Shown here: piece after piece, positions 51,053-60,083 of the stretch | How positions within the stretch are numbered: position 1 is the first letter of the stretch | How the letters are laid out: each line of letters opens with the position of its first letter | Source of the DNA: CAZMGV01 sp964565925 | Lineage (GTDB): Bacteria > JAGRBM01 > JAHCIT01 | Assembly (NCBI GenBank): GCA_964565925.1 | Contig: CAZMGV010000016.1 | Span: 1-64,000 of the forward strand | Reading direction: 5' to 3' | DNA length: 64,000 bases | Program-made: the position numbers and the translations under genes | Notes under the pieces: model-generated | Databases searched by the model: none | Told to the model about the DNA's origin: nothing | The model's input: only the letters and a program-made list of their open reading frames with translations

Positions 51053-52168
51053 TTACAGCGCGTTTTCGGGGACCAGCACCTTGTCGCCCGGCGCGAGGCC
51101 GTTCGTGATTTCCGCGATTTCGTCGGTGACGAGCCCGGTCTCTATCTTCTGCGTGACCGGTTTCCCGTCCACCTGTTTCAGTACTTTCCAGCTTCCGCCG
51201 TCGCTGGAGAGCGCCTTGCGCGGAATGACCAGTGCCTGGTCCGAACCGGCGTCCATGACGCGGACCTGCGCCAGCGCTCCGGGGTGGAGTTCGCCCTTCC
51301 GGTTGTCGATCAGCACGCGGCAGCGGAACGAGCGGGTGGCTTCGTTCACGCCGGGATAGACGAGATCGATCGTCCCCTTCTGGTCGCGGCGGGCATCGCC
51401 CTCCACGTCGAACTCGACCGGCAGGCCCTTCTTCACGCGGGAGAGCATCTCCTGCGGGAGCGAGAATTCGAGTTCGAGGGTCGAGATCTCCTGGACTTCC
51501 AGCACATGCGTGACGGGGGTCGAGGTGACCGGTTCGCCGGGATCGACCAGGCGGGCGGTGACGACTCCGTCGAACGGAGCGCGGATGGTGGATTCCTTGA
51601 GACGCTGCTCGGAGTAGGCCAGCGCACCCCGTGCCTTTTCGAGCCGGGCGCTGGCGCTGTCGAACGCCGCCTTGGCGTCGTCATAGGACTTGCGCGGGAT
51701 CGACGGCTGCGAACCGTCGGGCTTCACCCACAGGTTTTTCATCCGCTCGTAGTTCAGCTGGGCGTCGCCCTGCGCGGCCTTGGATGCTTCCAGTTCGGCG
51801 CGGGCCTGCTGGAGTTCGATGTCGAAAAAGGTCGAATCCAGCCTGAGCAGTTCCTGACCCTTTTTGACGGCGCTTCCGACGTCCACGGACACCGATGCCA
51901 CGCGGCCGTTCACCTGCGATCCCAGCTGGGCGGTCTGGCGGGCTTTCAGGGTACCCACAGCGGGTGTCACCCGCTTGAGCGCCTGCTTCGTCACCTCGGT
52001 CCACTCGCCCTTGGGGATTGCGGGGGTAGCCGGGACAGCCGGTTCGGAAACGGCGGCTGGCGCGGGCTTTTCCTCCTTGTGACAGGAAGCTGCAAACAAT
52101 GGCAGCAGGACGGCCGTTAGCAGTGCCGGTTTGAGCTGGCGGCGGTATCCGCAGGTGAGGGATGCCAT
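51053..52168 (-). CDS. RND periplasmic adaptor lipoprotein (HlyD/AcrA-like)
   Basis: 371 residues. A hydrophobic leader with lipobox FAASC (Cys29) predicts lipid anchoring in the inner membrane. The barrel-sandwich hybrid flanks a short helical hairpin (ELQQARAELEASKAAQGDAQLNY... ARGALAYSEQRLKESTIRAPFDG split by the hairpin turn). The hairpin region carries a small insert (VKPDGSQPSIPRKSYDDA). The membrane-proximal end reads IEITNGLAPGDKVLVP-like. AAGGAG precedes the start, 10 bases after the outer-membrane gene. Confidence 0.92.
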   Translation of the reverse strand: MASLTCGYRRQLKPALLTAVLLPLFAASCHKEEKPAPAAVSEPAVPATPAIPKGEWTEVTKQALKRVTPAVGTLKARQTAQLGSQVNGRVASVSVDVGSAVKKGQELLRLDSTFFDIELQQARAELEASKAAQGDAQLNYERMKNLWVKPDGSQPSIPRKSYDDAKAAFDSASARLEKARGALAYSEQRLKESTIRAPFDGVVTARLVDPGEPVTSTPVTHVLEVQEISTLELEFSLPQEMLSRVKKGLPVEFDVEGDARRDQKGTIDLVYPGVNEATRSFRCRVLIDNRKGELHPGALAQVRVMDAGSDQALVIPRKALSSDGGSWKVLKQVDGKPVTQKIETGLVTDEIAEITNGLAPGDKVLVPENAL

Positions 52169-52178
52169 GGATGACTCC

Positions 52179-53786
52179 TTAGTGTTCCTGGTTGGCGGCC
52201 TGATCCGGCGCCGGTGTTGCGGGGGCCGCGGTGCTGAATGCGTCCAGCGGCCCGCCGGTCGCGTTCGTGAGGGACGCGAAAGCGTTGTGGTAGTCGTAAA
52301 GGGCGCGGTAGTAGCTCAGGCGCGAATGGCTCAGCCGGTCTTCCTCGAGCAGCACGTCGGTGGTGCTCACGATCCCCTGTGAATACTGGTCACGGATCAC
52401 CCGGAGGTTTTCCTCCGCCAGTTCGACCGCCTTGCGGGCGACAGGGATGCGTTCCGATGCCTCGCGCATGTTGAAATACGATTTCTTCACGTCGAGCAGG
52501 ATGTCGTCGACGAGATCGTCATGCGCGCCGAGCGCTTCGGCGATTTCCTGCTGCCGGCGGTCCAGGCGGGTATAGGTGACGCCGCCCTCGAACAGCGGCC
52601 ACTGCACGACACCGCTGCCGGTGAGCCACTCCTGGTGGATCTGTGTCTTGTCGGAGGTGTAGTTCGCCATCCCCTGCAGGTAGAGGATCGGGAAAAGCTC
52701 GGCACGGGTCGCTTTGTAAGTGGACTGGGCCGCCTCGACCTTCTTTTTCAGTGCCTGCAGGTCGGGACGCCGGTCGATGGCCGCACCCAGCACCGTTGTG
52801 TAATCGCCCTTCCATGGTTCTGTTTCCAGAGCGTCCTCGATCTGTGTGTCGCGATTTACGTCCATGCCCATGATCCGGTTCAGCACGGCAACGGCCAGTT
52901 GTACGTTGTTCCTCGCCTGGATCAGCTCCTGCTGGCGTCCAGCGAGCTGGACTTCCGACGTCAGCACGTCGCTGCGGGCGACTATTCCCTGCGCCAGAAA
53001 CTCCCTGGCGATCTCCAGCTGACGCTGGACCAGCTCGATCGACTCTTCGACGACCTTCTGGGTCTTCTTCGCTTCGAGCACGCGGAAGTAGGAAAGGCTC
53101 ACCGCGTAGGTGACTTCCTGCCGGCTCCGTTCGGAGTTGAGCCGGGTCGCCTCGACGTTGCGTGACGAGTTGTCGAACGCGTTGGAGGCCCGGCCGAAAC
53201 TGTAGATCGGTACGAGCAGGGTGAGATTGGCGGTCCCCACGTTCTTGCGGCCGAACGGAAACGGCCCGGAGGGAGTGATGACGCCGGGCTGGCTGTTCCG
53301 CATGTCGTACTGGCCCTTGGCATTGAGGCTGGGCAGCGCGGGGGCGATTGTTTCCCACTTCACGTCTTCGGCGATGATGATCCGCCGGTCCGCACTCGCT
53401 ATCCACCGGCTCGTCGCCAGTGCGGTGCGGATGCAGTCGTCGAGCTTCATCACCGGTGTCGAGGCGACCGGCGCTTGTGCGATTGGAACCGATGCACCAG
53501 CAGCAGGTGCGCCGGCCGCGGGCGTGCCGGCGGCCGATACGCCGCTGGCAGTCTCTTTCGCGAGCGGCGACGGCTCCGGAATGGCTGATGGTTTAGCCGA
53601 AGGAGGTACCGGTGCCGGCGATGTCTGCACCGGTGCTTGCGCCGGGGCCTGCATCGGAGTCTGGCTGGGCGCCTGCTTGGGTACCGGGCGGTAGTCCGGC
53701 CGGTCGTCATAAGGCGCGCCGCAGCCCTGCACCAGGAGTGCGCTCACGGCGACGGCGCCGATCGTTCTGTACATCCGGCTGTTCAT
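52179..53786 (-). CDS. Outer-membrane efflux channel with long Pro/Ala-rich N-terminus
   Basis: 535 residues of the TolC/OEP superfamily. A lipobox (LLVQGC, Cys22) is followed by about 90 residues rich in Pro, Ala and Gln with repeated short units (QAPSQTPMQAPAQAPVQ), before the first OEP helix (MKLDDCIRTALATSRWI). Typical OMFs lack this spacer; it may extend through the periplasm or peptidoglycan. The remaining 430 residues show the two-fold helical repeat (LQALKKKVEAAQSTYKATRAELFP; VISTTDVLLEEDRLSHSRLSYY-like). It overlaps the tetR gene by 4 bases. Confidence 0.92.
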   Translation of the reverse strand: MNSRMYRTIGAVAVSALLVQGCGAPYDDRPDYRPVPKQAPSQTPMQAPAQAPVQTSPAPVPPSAKPSAIPEPSPLAKETASGVSAAGTPAAGAPAAGASVPIAQAPVASTPVMKLDDCIRTALATSRWIASADRRIIIAEDVKWETIAPALPSLNAKGQYDMRNSQPGVITPSGPFPFGRKNVGTANLTLLVPIYSFGRASNAFDNSSRNVEATRLNSERSRQEVTYAVSLSYFRVLEAKKTQKVVEESIELVQRQLEIAREFLAQGIVARSDVLTSEVQLAGRQQELIQARNNVQLAVAVLNRIMGMDVNRDTQIEDALETEPWKGDYTTVLGAAIDRRPDLQALKKKVEAAQSTYKATRAELFPILYLQGMANYTSDKTQIHQEWLTGSGVVQWPLFEGGVTYTRLDRRQQEIAEALGAHDDLVDDILLDVKKSYFNMREASERIPVARKAVELAEENLRVIRDQYSQGIVSTTDVLLEEDRLSHSRLSYYRALYDYHNAFASLTNATGGPLDAFSTAAPATPAPDQAANQEH

Positions 53787-54460
53787 CGGGGACCCCGTTT
53801 CGCAAGTCGCGGCTTCCGCTGAGCGGCGCGTTCGGTGTCGGAAAGTATTCCGGTGAAAATGAAATCGAGCAGCTGGTCCGCCTGTGCTTCGGGGGAAACG
53901 CGGCGGCCGGCGAACCGGTTTGCCAGCATGGTTCCGAACATGAGGTCACCCACAATGTCGAGTATCTGCCGGACCGGCCCTGGGCTGACCCGGCCCGCCG
54001 CCTGCAGATCCTCCATCACTTCGTACCACCGGACGATATTCACCTCGCGGTGCTCGAAGTAGGTGGGCTTCTTGCGGTCCTTGAACTCCGCCCGCTCCAT
54101 GATCATCAGGTCCGCGAATTGCGGGTGCCGGTGGAAAAACTCCAGATAGTTCCGGATGCCGGTCCGCATCTGCTCCAGCGGATCGGACTCCCGGTCGGCG
54201 GCGGCGTCCACCTGTTCGGTGAGCAGGCGCATCCCCCGGTCGGCGGCCGCCAGGAACAGTTTCTCCTTGGTCGGGAAATACCGGTAGACGGTGCCTTTCC
54301 CCATTCCGAGCGCGTCGGCGATCACCTGCACGTCCGTGCCGGGGTAGCCATGACGGGCGAACCGGTCCGTGGCCGTCTCGAGGATCTCCTCGCGGCGGCG
54401 CACGGGCAGCGTCTCGTCCCGGGGGCGGCCCGGTTTTCGTCTGGGGGAAGCGGCTGGCAC
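53783..54460 (-). CDS. TetR/AcrR-family repressor of the RND operon
   Basis: 225 residues from GTG 54460 with AAGGA 7 bases upstream. Basic N-terminus (RRKPGRPRD), then HTH: ILETATDRFARHGYPGTDVQVIADALGMGKGTVYRYFPTKEKLF. The ligand domain is typical of TetR_C-type regulators. It is the first gene of the RND operon (ATGA overlap with the OMF), so autorepression would also silence the pump. A perfect palindrome lies just upstream. Confidence 0.92.
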   Translation of the reverse strand: MPAASPRRKPGRPRDETLPVRRREEILETATDRFARHGYPGTDVQVIADALGMGKGTVYRYFPTKEKLFLAAADRGMRLLTEQVDAAADRESDPLEQMRTGIRNYLEFFHRHPQFADLMIMERAEFKDRKKPTYFEHREVNIVRWYEVMEDLQAAGRVSPGPVRQILDIVGDLMFGTMLANRFAGRRVSPEAQADQLLDFIFTGILSDTERAAQRKPRLAKRGPR

Positions 54461-54477
54461 AGGCGGTCCTTATAATT

Positions 54478-54493
54478 GACGGACTCGTCCGTC
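54478..54493. promoter_or_regulatory. Palindromic operator upstream of the RND tetR
   Basis: GACGGAC-TC-GTCCGTC: perfect seven-base arms with a two-base centre, 17 bases before the GTG start. This size and place fit a TetR dimer site. AT-rich sequence lies on both sides (TATAATT and AAAATTAA), consistent with a promoter region, though clear -35/-10 boxes were not resolved. Confidence 0.65.
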
Positions 54494-54588
54494 CGAAAAT
54501 TAACGTAAGACATGGGGCCGGACCGGGTCAAGATGCCGGTCCGGGCGGCGGGCCGGAAGCGGGATAAAGCGGGGCAGCGGCGCCGGGG

Positions 54589-55311
54589 TCAGTCGACGCG
54601 CATGCCTTCCTTGGGGGCGGGCAGGAACCGCATTTTCAGCAGATGGCGGATGTAGCGGAAGATTTCCTTCGAGCCCATCTTGGACGCTCCGGCCTTGCGG
54701 GTGAGAAAGGTGTAGGGAACCTCGTCGATCCGGCCCGGCTTCGCCCGCACGATGACCTCGAGCATGATCTTGTAGCCGATGGGGTTCAGCGTCTTTCCGA
54801 CGATGATCTCGCGCCGCAGGCCGAACAGGCCGCCCATGGGATCGCCCAGATTCCGGAGCAGCACCGGGAACAGCACCTTCGCCATCATCGTGGCGACCCA
54901 GCTCACAAAAACGCGCCACAGGTTCCAGTCGCCGGTGGAGCCGCCCGACGATTTCCGGGTGCCGGCCACCAGATCCACGTCGCCCTTGCCGAGACGGTCG
55001 AAGATCCGCCTCACGGCCTCGGGCGGATGCTGGCCGTCGCCGTCGATGACGGCGAGGTATTTCCCGGTGGCGGCCTTCCAGCCGGCGATGACGGCGGTGG
55101 AGAGCCCGCGCTCGGTGGTGCGCCGCAGGATTTTCACCCGGTGATTGTGCTTGCCGTAGGCGCCAACAATCTCCCAGGTCTTGTCCGGGCTGTCGTCGTC
55201 CACGACGATGATCTCGTAGTTGAGGCCGTTCAGCGCTTTCGTCAGGTCGTCCAGAAGCGCCCGGATATTGGCGCTCTCGTTGTAGGTCGGAACGATCAGG
55301 GAATAGTCCAC
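54589..55311 (-). CDS. Polyprenyl-phosphate mannose synthase-like GT2 (DPM1 type)
   Basis: 240 residues. The GT-A fold shows LIVPTYNESANIRALLDDL at the start, IIVVDDDSPDKTWEIV (donor Asp), LSTAVIAGWKAATGKYLAVIDGDGQHPPEA with the DxD-like D-G-D, and VAGTRKSSGGSTGDWNLWRVFVSW. It resembles dolichol/polyprenol-phosphate mannose synthases, which move mannose from GDP-mannose to a lipid phosphate on the cytoplasmic face. There is no fused C-terminal membrane domain. It lies downstream of one GT87 and two GT39 genes, whose enzymes use such lipid-linked donors. Confidence 0.9.
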   Translation of the reverse strand: MDYSLIVPTYNESANIRALLDDLTKALNGLNYEIIVVDDDSPDKTWEIVGAYGKHNHRVKILRRTTERGLSTAVIAGWKAATGKYLAVIDGDGQHPPEAVRRIFDRLGKGDVDLVAGTRKSSGGSTGDWNLWRVFVSWVATMMAKVLFPVLLRNLGDPMGGLFGLRREIIVGKTLNPIGYKIMLEVIVRAKPGRIDEVPYTFLTRKAGASKMGSKEIFRYIRHLLKMRFLPAPKEGMRVD

Positions 55312-55362
55312 GTTGTGAATGCTCCTTGGGGCCGGTGTTTCAGCCGGGCTGCCGCCAGTATC

Positions 55363-56619
55363 TCAGGCGGTTGCCGGTGCGCCGCGCCGCCACAGGTCGA
55401 GCCACAGGCGGACGGTGATGATTCCGAGCAGCAGGTTCCGCACGGCGAGTATCGCCCTCGGAACCGGATACAGCGAATACAGCATCGGATAGATGACGGG
55501 GAAGATGAGCGTGGTGAGCGCGCCGGTGAGGACCCAGAGCGCCATGTCGGCGCGCGGCGTCCGGGACCACGCGATATGCAGCGCCGCCAACGGATAGACC
55601 CACATGAAATACTGGGGCGAGAGTACCTTGCTGGTGAGGATCAGCGTCATCAGGCAGGCCAGCACGGTGTCGATCCAGAATTCGGTGAACCCGTCCCGCT
55701 TCGCCAGGTTGCGCATCCCCCGGACGGCGAGCAGGAACACCACCGCCTGCCCCAGCAGGAGCAGCAGGCTCGTGACCGGAAGCAGCGACGCTTCGAACGG
55801 GATCCGGATATTCCACGAGTTGTAGGTGTTCTCGACGGTGAGCCCGGTCTGGTCGAGCGGGAACAGGAGAATGACCGAACTGTAGATCGACTCGAGCTGG
55901 ATGCCGCGTTTGCCGTGGTATTCGAGCACCTGGCGGATCGATTCGAGACCGGCGTGCGCAAGCATCGGCACGGCGAGAGCGATCCCCATGCCGCCGTAGA
56001 CCAGGCAGGTTTTCACGGCTTCGCGGCGGCCGCTGCGGTACCAGTCGCGGACGGCGAAATAGGGGAAGCCGAGCAGCGGGGTCAGCTTGATGGCCGTCGC
56101 CAGCGCGACGATGCCGGGGGCCAGCACGCCGCGTTTCTCCGACAGCGCGGCCAGTATCGCCAGCACGAAGCAGAGCGCGATCACGAGATCGAGGCGCATA
56201 TAGAGGATCGGAACCGCGAGCGTCGAGATAACGAGGTAGGTCCCGAGCACCTGGTTCTGCCTGTGCTCGTCGGTGACCTTGAGCATTACGAGCAGGCGGA
56301 CCAGGGCGAAGAAGGCGAACAGTTCCATCGCCAGCATCTCGATCTGGAACCAGAACTTGTAGGTGAGTCCGATCCTGGAGAACAGTCCGGGTACCATCGC
56401 AAAGGGGATCGACCACCACGGATACTCGTAGGGGTAGTCGATATAGGGCGTCTTGCCCTCCATGATCCCTTCGAAGGCGACCTTGAACACCCGGAGCCCG
56501 CCGTCCTTGTTGGTCTGGAGATAGATATCGATGATCCGGGTGACGGCGGCGGTGATCGCCAGGGCCGTCATCCAGAGGTTCTTCGCCAGCCGTTCGCGAA
56601 TGGAGAGTGCGTTATTCAA
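55363..56619 (-). CDS. GT87/DUF2029-type polyprenyl-phosphate-mannose-dependent transferase
   Basis: 418 residues, about ten membrane helices. After the first helix comes GKTPYIDYPYEYPWWSIPFAMVPGLF, the first-loop region with Asp/Glu residues expected for GT-C enzymes. Later come MRLDLVIALCFVLAILAALSEKR and STPQYFMW-like LSPQYFMWVYPLAALH, a hallmark of the DUF2029/GT87 family. It would transfer mannose (or another hexose) to a periplasmic glycan or lipid. It lies 51 bases upstream of the DPM1-like gene and 99 bases after the GT39 gene. Confidence 0.82.
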   Translation of the reverse strand: MNNALSIRERLAKNLWMTALAITAAVTRIIDIYLQTNKDGGLRVFKVAFEGIMEGKTPYIDYPYEYPWWSIPFAMVPGLFSRIGLTYKFWFQIEMLAMELFAFFALVRLLVMLKVTDEHRQNQVLGTYLVISTLAVPILYMRLDLVIALCFVLAILAALSEKRGVLAPGIVALATAIKLTPLLGFPYFAVRDWYRSGRREAVKTCLVYGGMGIALAVPMLAHAGLESIRQVLEYHGKRGIQLESIYSSVILLFPLDQTGLTVENTYNSWNIRIPFEASLLPVTSLLLLLGQAVVFLLAVRGMRNLAKRDGFTEFWIDTVLACLMTLILTSKVLSPQYFMWVYPLAALHIAWSRTPRADMALWVLTGALTTLIFPVIYPMLYSLYPVPRAILAVRNLLLGIITVRLWLDLWRRGAPATA

Positions 56620-56718
56620 GCGTGGTGGCTCCCGTAAAAGGCGGCGCGGACAATGTCACGCTCCCGTGCTGATGTCCATGGAAACGTAGACGAGGGGAAT
56701 CGCTGTCAATCCGGCGGT

Positions 56719-58308
56719 TCATGGCTGTTCCTTCCGCCGCCAGAGGACGATCTTTCCGATGGCACCCGCCTGGATGTAACGGGCCCCGACCCAGTCGGAG
56801 AGATAGTCCGGCATCGGGCAGCACCCGAAACCGAGAACGTTGTTGACGGAGAGGTCGGCGATTTCGGCCGGCCGGTTTTTCTCGAGATCCCGTACCAGCT
56901 TTTCCACCTCGACCGGGTCCACCAGTTCCTGCCCGCGCAGTTCCCCCCGGATCTGCGCGTCCGAACCGTAGGCGTATCCCGACACCCGCGTGACGGGGAC
57001 CAGATAGCGGCTCGCCGGCATCCGGTCCGACAGATAGTAGGCCCCCGTCGCGTAGCCCCAGATAAAGACCTTCTCGCCGGGCGGGACCGTTTTCTTCCAG
57101 TGATCGGCCAGGCCGATCACGTCGCTCGTGATCCTGTCCTCGTGGGTATCGAGTATCAGCTTCGCGCTGTTAACCGTCAGGAAGACCAGGGGCGGCAGCA
57201 GCGCCAGGCAGACGATCAGTGTGAGCCCGCGGGACGGGACGGGCTCGCCTTCGGCGGAGGCTTCCGTCAGCGGGAGGCGCGGCAGCAGCCGGCCGATCCA
57301 CACCGCCGCGAGCGGCACCAGCGACGGAAGAAACTGCAGGAAGTAGTGGCCGCGCCAGCGGCCGCCGAAAGAGCAGGGTACAATGGTGATCAGCGTGACC
57401 CAGAAGAGCATGAGCAGGCCGTAGTCCCGGTCGGCGGGTTTCCCGGTTATTTCACTGCGGGCGACCGAGGCGGCCCCAATCCACAGCAGTGCCGACGCCG
57501 TCAGCCAGGTGGCGAACGAGACCGTCGCGCGCCGCCAGAAATCGAAGCCCGTGTTGGCCGTATCGGCGATTTCGCCGCCTGCGAGGAAGCTCCAGTAGAG
57601 GAACTCCTTCAGGGCGCCGTGGGAGTTGAACCACAAGGCCGCGAGTCCGAGCACGGAGAGCCCGCCCGCAATGGCGCCGGCGAGCCGCAGCGCAGAGGCC
57701 GTGAACAGTTCGCGGTGGTTTTCCGGTCCCAGAAACCAGAACATCGCCACGACCGGCGCGGCGAAAGCGGCGGTCGGACGGCACAGGACGGCGAGCGCGA
57801 ACAGCACTCCCGTGAGCGCCCCGTCCCGGAGCGCGTCCCGCACGGCGCCGCCCGAGCGGATTCCGTAGTAGAGGGCTCCGGCGAGCGGCAGGTTCATGAA
57901 CACTTCGGTGTTGGCCGTCAGGAAGTGCCGGTCGAGCCAGGCGGCCGAAAAGAGCAGGTACAGGACCGACGCGAGTCGCCGGACTCCTTCGCGTTCCCGG
58001 TAGAGCATCGCACCGGACGTGAGCGCGGTCGCCCAGGTAAAAACCGCCGCCAGTATCCGCGCGCCTGTCACGCTTCCGAACCCGAGTGTCACGAGGAACC
58101 AGGTGAGCGGCGGCTTGTTGTCGATGAAATCGAGGTAGGGGATGCCGCCGTGGACGAGCAGCTTGGCTCCGACGACGCGGACCGCCTCGTCCGAATCCAT
58201 GAGCGGCGCCAGGAACGAGGGGAAACGGAACACGATTGCGAGCAGCAGCGTCACGAGCGCGAATCCCGCCCGGTTCAGCCTTTCGAGCCTCTCCAGAAGT
58301 CCGTTCAC
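56719..58308 (-). CDS. GT39/ArnT-like membrane glycosyltransferase, copy 2
   Basis: 529 residues from GTG 58308, which overlaps the preceding stop by 4 bases (GTGA) with GGGAGG 11 bases upstream; a GTG four codons earlier would touch that ribosome site. First periplasmic loop: DSDEAVRVVGAKLLVHGGIPYLDFIDNKPPLTWF, in which the D-E pair and YLDFxDxKPP are typical of GT39/PMT-like GT-C enzymes. About ten to twelve membrane segments, then a soluble C-terminal part (DHWKKTVPPGEKVFIWGYATGAYYLSD). It probably adds a sugar from a polyprenyl-phosphate donor to a protein or glycan. Its motifs and layout match the gene just upstream. Confidence 0.85.
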   Translation of the reverse strand: MNGLLERLERLNRAGFALVTLLLAIVFRFPSFLAPLMDSDEAVRVVGAKLLVHGGIPYLDFIDNKPPLTWFLVTLGFGSVTGARILAAVFTWATALTSGAMLYREREGVRRLASVLYLLFSAAWLDRHFLTANTEVFMNLPLAGALYYGIRSGGAVRDALRDGALTGVLFALAVLCRPTAAFAAPVVAMFWFLGPENHRELFTASALRLAGAIAGGLSVLGLAALWFNSHGALKEFLYWSFLAGGEIADTANTGFDFWRRATVSFATWLTASALLWIGAASVARSEITGKPADRDYGLLMLFWVTLITIVPCSFGGRWRGHYFLQFLPSLVPLAAVWIGRLLPRLPLTEASAEGEPVPSRGLTLIVCLALLPPLVFLTVNSAKLILDTHEDRITSDVIGLADHWKKTVPPGEKVFIWGYATGAYYLSDRMPASRYLVPVTRVSGYAYGSDAQIRGELRGQELVDPVEVEKLVRDLEKNRPAEIADLSVNNVLGFGCCPMPDYLSDWVGARYIQAGAIGKIVLWRRKEQP

Positions 58309-59888
58309 GGCTTGTGACACCTCCCGGGGTCGGGGGCTCCGTGGCAGACGAGGAATTCGAACTTGTCGGCGGTGGACGCCGGGCCGGCGACCGTCCGGCA
58401 GTTGGTCCGCACCCAGTAGTAGAGCTCCAGGTAGTTACTCAGATCGAAGTCACCGAAGTAGTGGAAATCGTGCTTGCTGAAATCGACGATCAGGGCGGGC
58501 GGCGTGCACCGGAGATCATCCATGAACTGGGCCCAGCGGTCCTGGTAGATGAGCGATCGCGGGTTGATCCGCGCCGCCAGCTCTTTGACGCCGCCGAACG
58601 TATATCCCGTCACCGTCGTGGCCGGGGTGAGCTGTCTCGTGGCGGGGAGCCTGCCGGAGCGTTCATAAAGATCGCTGCCGTAACCCCAGACCAGAAGGCG
58701 GTCGGTCTCCTGCGTGGACTGGTAGATGAAGTCCGACGCATCGGCGATGGCGGGCAGGGTCTCGGACGTGCTCTGCGCCACCCACACGCGCCAGACCCCG
58801 GCGACGGTGAACACCGAGGCTCCGGCCAGCGCGACGATGGCGGCCGCCGGTTTGAGCCGGCGATGACGGTCGGCGGCCAGTCCGGCGGCGAGCGCCAGCG
58901 GCGGTATGACCTGAAGATAGTAGTGGGCGAGCCACCGGCCGCCGGCCGCCGCCGCAGCGAACGACAGAATGGCGGTCGCAAAGGCCGACCACATCATCAG
59001 CCGCCGGCGGCCTTCCAGATTCCGGATACCGGCAAACACGCAGATCCAGACGGGAAGGGTGAGCGCAAAGGGCGCGCCGATGTTCTTGACGAACCGCGCG
59101 AGCGATTCCTCCGCGCCGGGTCCCACGTTCACGTACAGGGTGTTCGCGGTATACGACCAGAAAACCATTTCGGAAAACGCCTTGTCGCCCGGTACCCACA
59201 GGGCGACCAGCGCCGCTCCGGCGAGCAGTCCGGTGGCGTAACCGGCGATCCGGAGCAGCCGCTGGGGCCGGATCAGCAGCACCAGGGCCGCGACCGGCAG
59301 TACGAGCACGGCCGCCGGAATCCGGGTGAACGGAAGCAGCATCGAAAGAATGCCCGCAAGAAAGGCGGGGAAGGGGCTCTCTTTGGACGCCAGCCACAGG
59401 CCGGCGGCGAACAGGAGCGCGCAGACCAGTTCCGTCGAGACGAACTGCGTCTGGCGTTCGACACCCAGCGAGAGCCCGGTGATCAGGAGCGCACCCGCGA
59501 GCAGCGAGCCGCGTTTGCGGTCCAGAAGCTGCGCTGCCGTGCGGTCCATCGCCAGTGCGGCGAGGGCCAGCATCAGGATGGAGGCGAACCTGAGCAGCGG
59601 GAGCGCCCATTCCGACTGGGCGCCGGTCATAAACAGCATGCACCGGTAGAAAGCGAAGATGACCGGCGGTTTGGTATCGACGAAATCCAGGTAGGGCGTG
59701 CCGCCCAGGTGCCAGATCCGGGCGCCGGTCATCCAGACCGCCTCGTCGATGTTCATCACCGGAAGGGCGGCGAACGGCCCCCTGAGGACCAGCGCCAGTG
59801 CCATGTACAACAGCAGACGTGCCCACGGGGGCGCATGCCCCACGAGCTTTCCCTTCAACAAGGTTCCGGTTTCCGGGTTCGGTTCCAT
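58305..59888 (-). CDS. GT39/ArnT-like membrane glycosyltransferase, copy 1
   Basis: 527 residues, same architecture as its neighbour. First loop: NIDEAVWMTGARIWHLGGTPYLDFVDTKPPVIFAFY, with Asp-Glu and the shared YLDFxDxKPP. Multiple membrane helices follow, then a C-terminal periplasmic part with DRLLVWGYGSDLYERSGRLPATRQLTPATTVTGY, parallel to the second copy. A Cys-containing tail (CHGAPDPGRCHK) follows. It is the first gene of a four-gene minus-strand operon with copy 2, GT87 and the DPM1-like synthase. The two copies are diverged tandem duplicates. Confidence 0.85.
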   Translation of the reverse strand: MEPNPETGTLLKGKLVGHAPPWARLLLYMALALVLRGPFAALPVMNIDEAVWMTGARIWHLGGTPYLDFVDTKPPVIFAFYRCMLFMTGAQSEWALPLLRFASILMLALAALAMDRTAAQLLDRKRGSLLAGALLITGLSLGVERQTQFVSTELVCALLFAAGLWLASKESPFPAFLAGILSMLLPFTRIPAAVLVLPVAALVLLIRPQRLLRIAGYATGLLAGAALVALWVPGDKAFSEMVFWSYTANTLYVNVGPGAEESLARFVKNIGAPFALTLPVWICVFAGIRNLEGRRRLMMWSAFATAILSFAAAAAGGRWLAHYYLQVIPPLALAAGLAADRHRRLKPAAAIVALAGASVFTVAGVWRVWVAQSTSETLPAIADASDFIYQSTQETDRLLVWGYGSDLYERSGRLPATRQLTPATTVTGYTFGGVKELAARINPRSLIYQDRWAQFMDDLRCTPPALIVDFSKHDFHYFGDFDLSNYLELYYWVRTNCRTVAGPASTADKFEFLVCHGAPDPGRCHKP

Positions 59889-60083
59889 CTGGGCTCTTTA
59901 CAAGGACCGGGGTTCGCTGTCTTCGCGTATGCACGCGTGGCCGGAGCACCCGGCCGCGAAAAGGTGTGACACGGGGGCAGGGGAAAAGTCGAACCCGCCC
60001 GGCCGGGTGCGGAGGGGCGGCCCGGCGGGGTCTTAGCCCCGGGTCATCGGGGATGTTAGGCTGCGCCGTCATCTATTTCGGAG

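Noticed and set aside
48961..51108. Long plus-strand open frame of 715 codons opposite the multidrug RND gene
   Set aside because: It is antisense to a full-length, well-conserved RND protein. Its translation is rich in Asp, His, Arg and Gly with no domain, as expected from a mirrored GC-rich gene.
54643..58317. Plus-strand open frames (664 and 554 codons) opposite the glycosyltransferase operon
   Set aside because: Both are mirror images of membrane-protein genes, composed of charged low-complexity sequence. The minus-strand genes have clear GT motifs and coupled starts.
59998..60007. Palindrome CCCGGCCGGG in the divergent gap near 60 kb, considered as terminator or operator
   Set aside because: The surrounding sequence is extremely GC-rich with no T tract, and short GC palindromes are expected by chance here.
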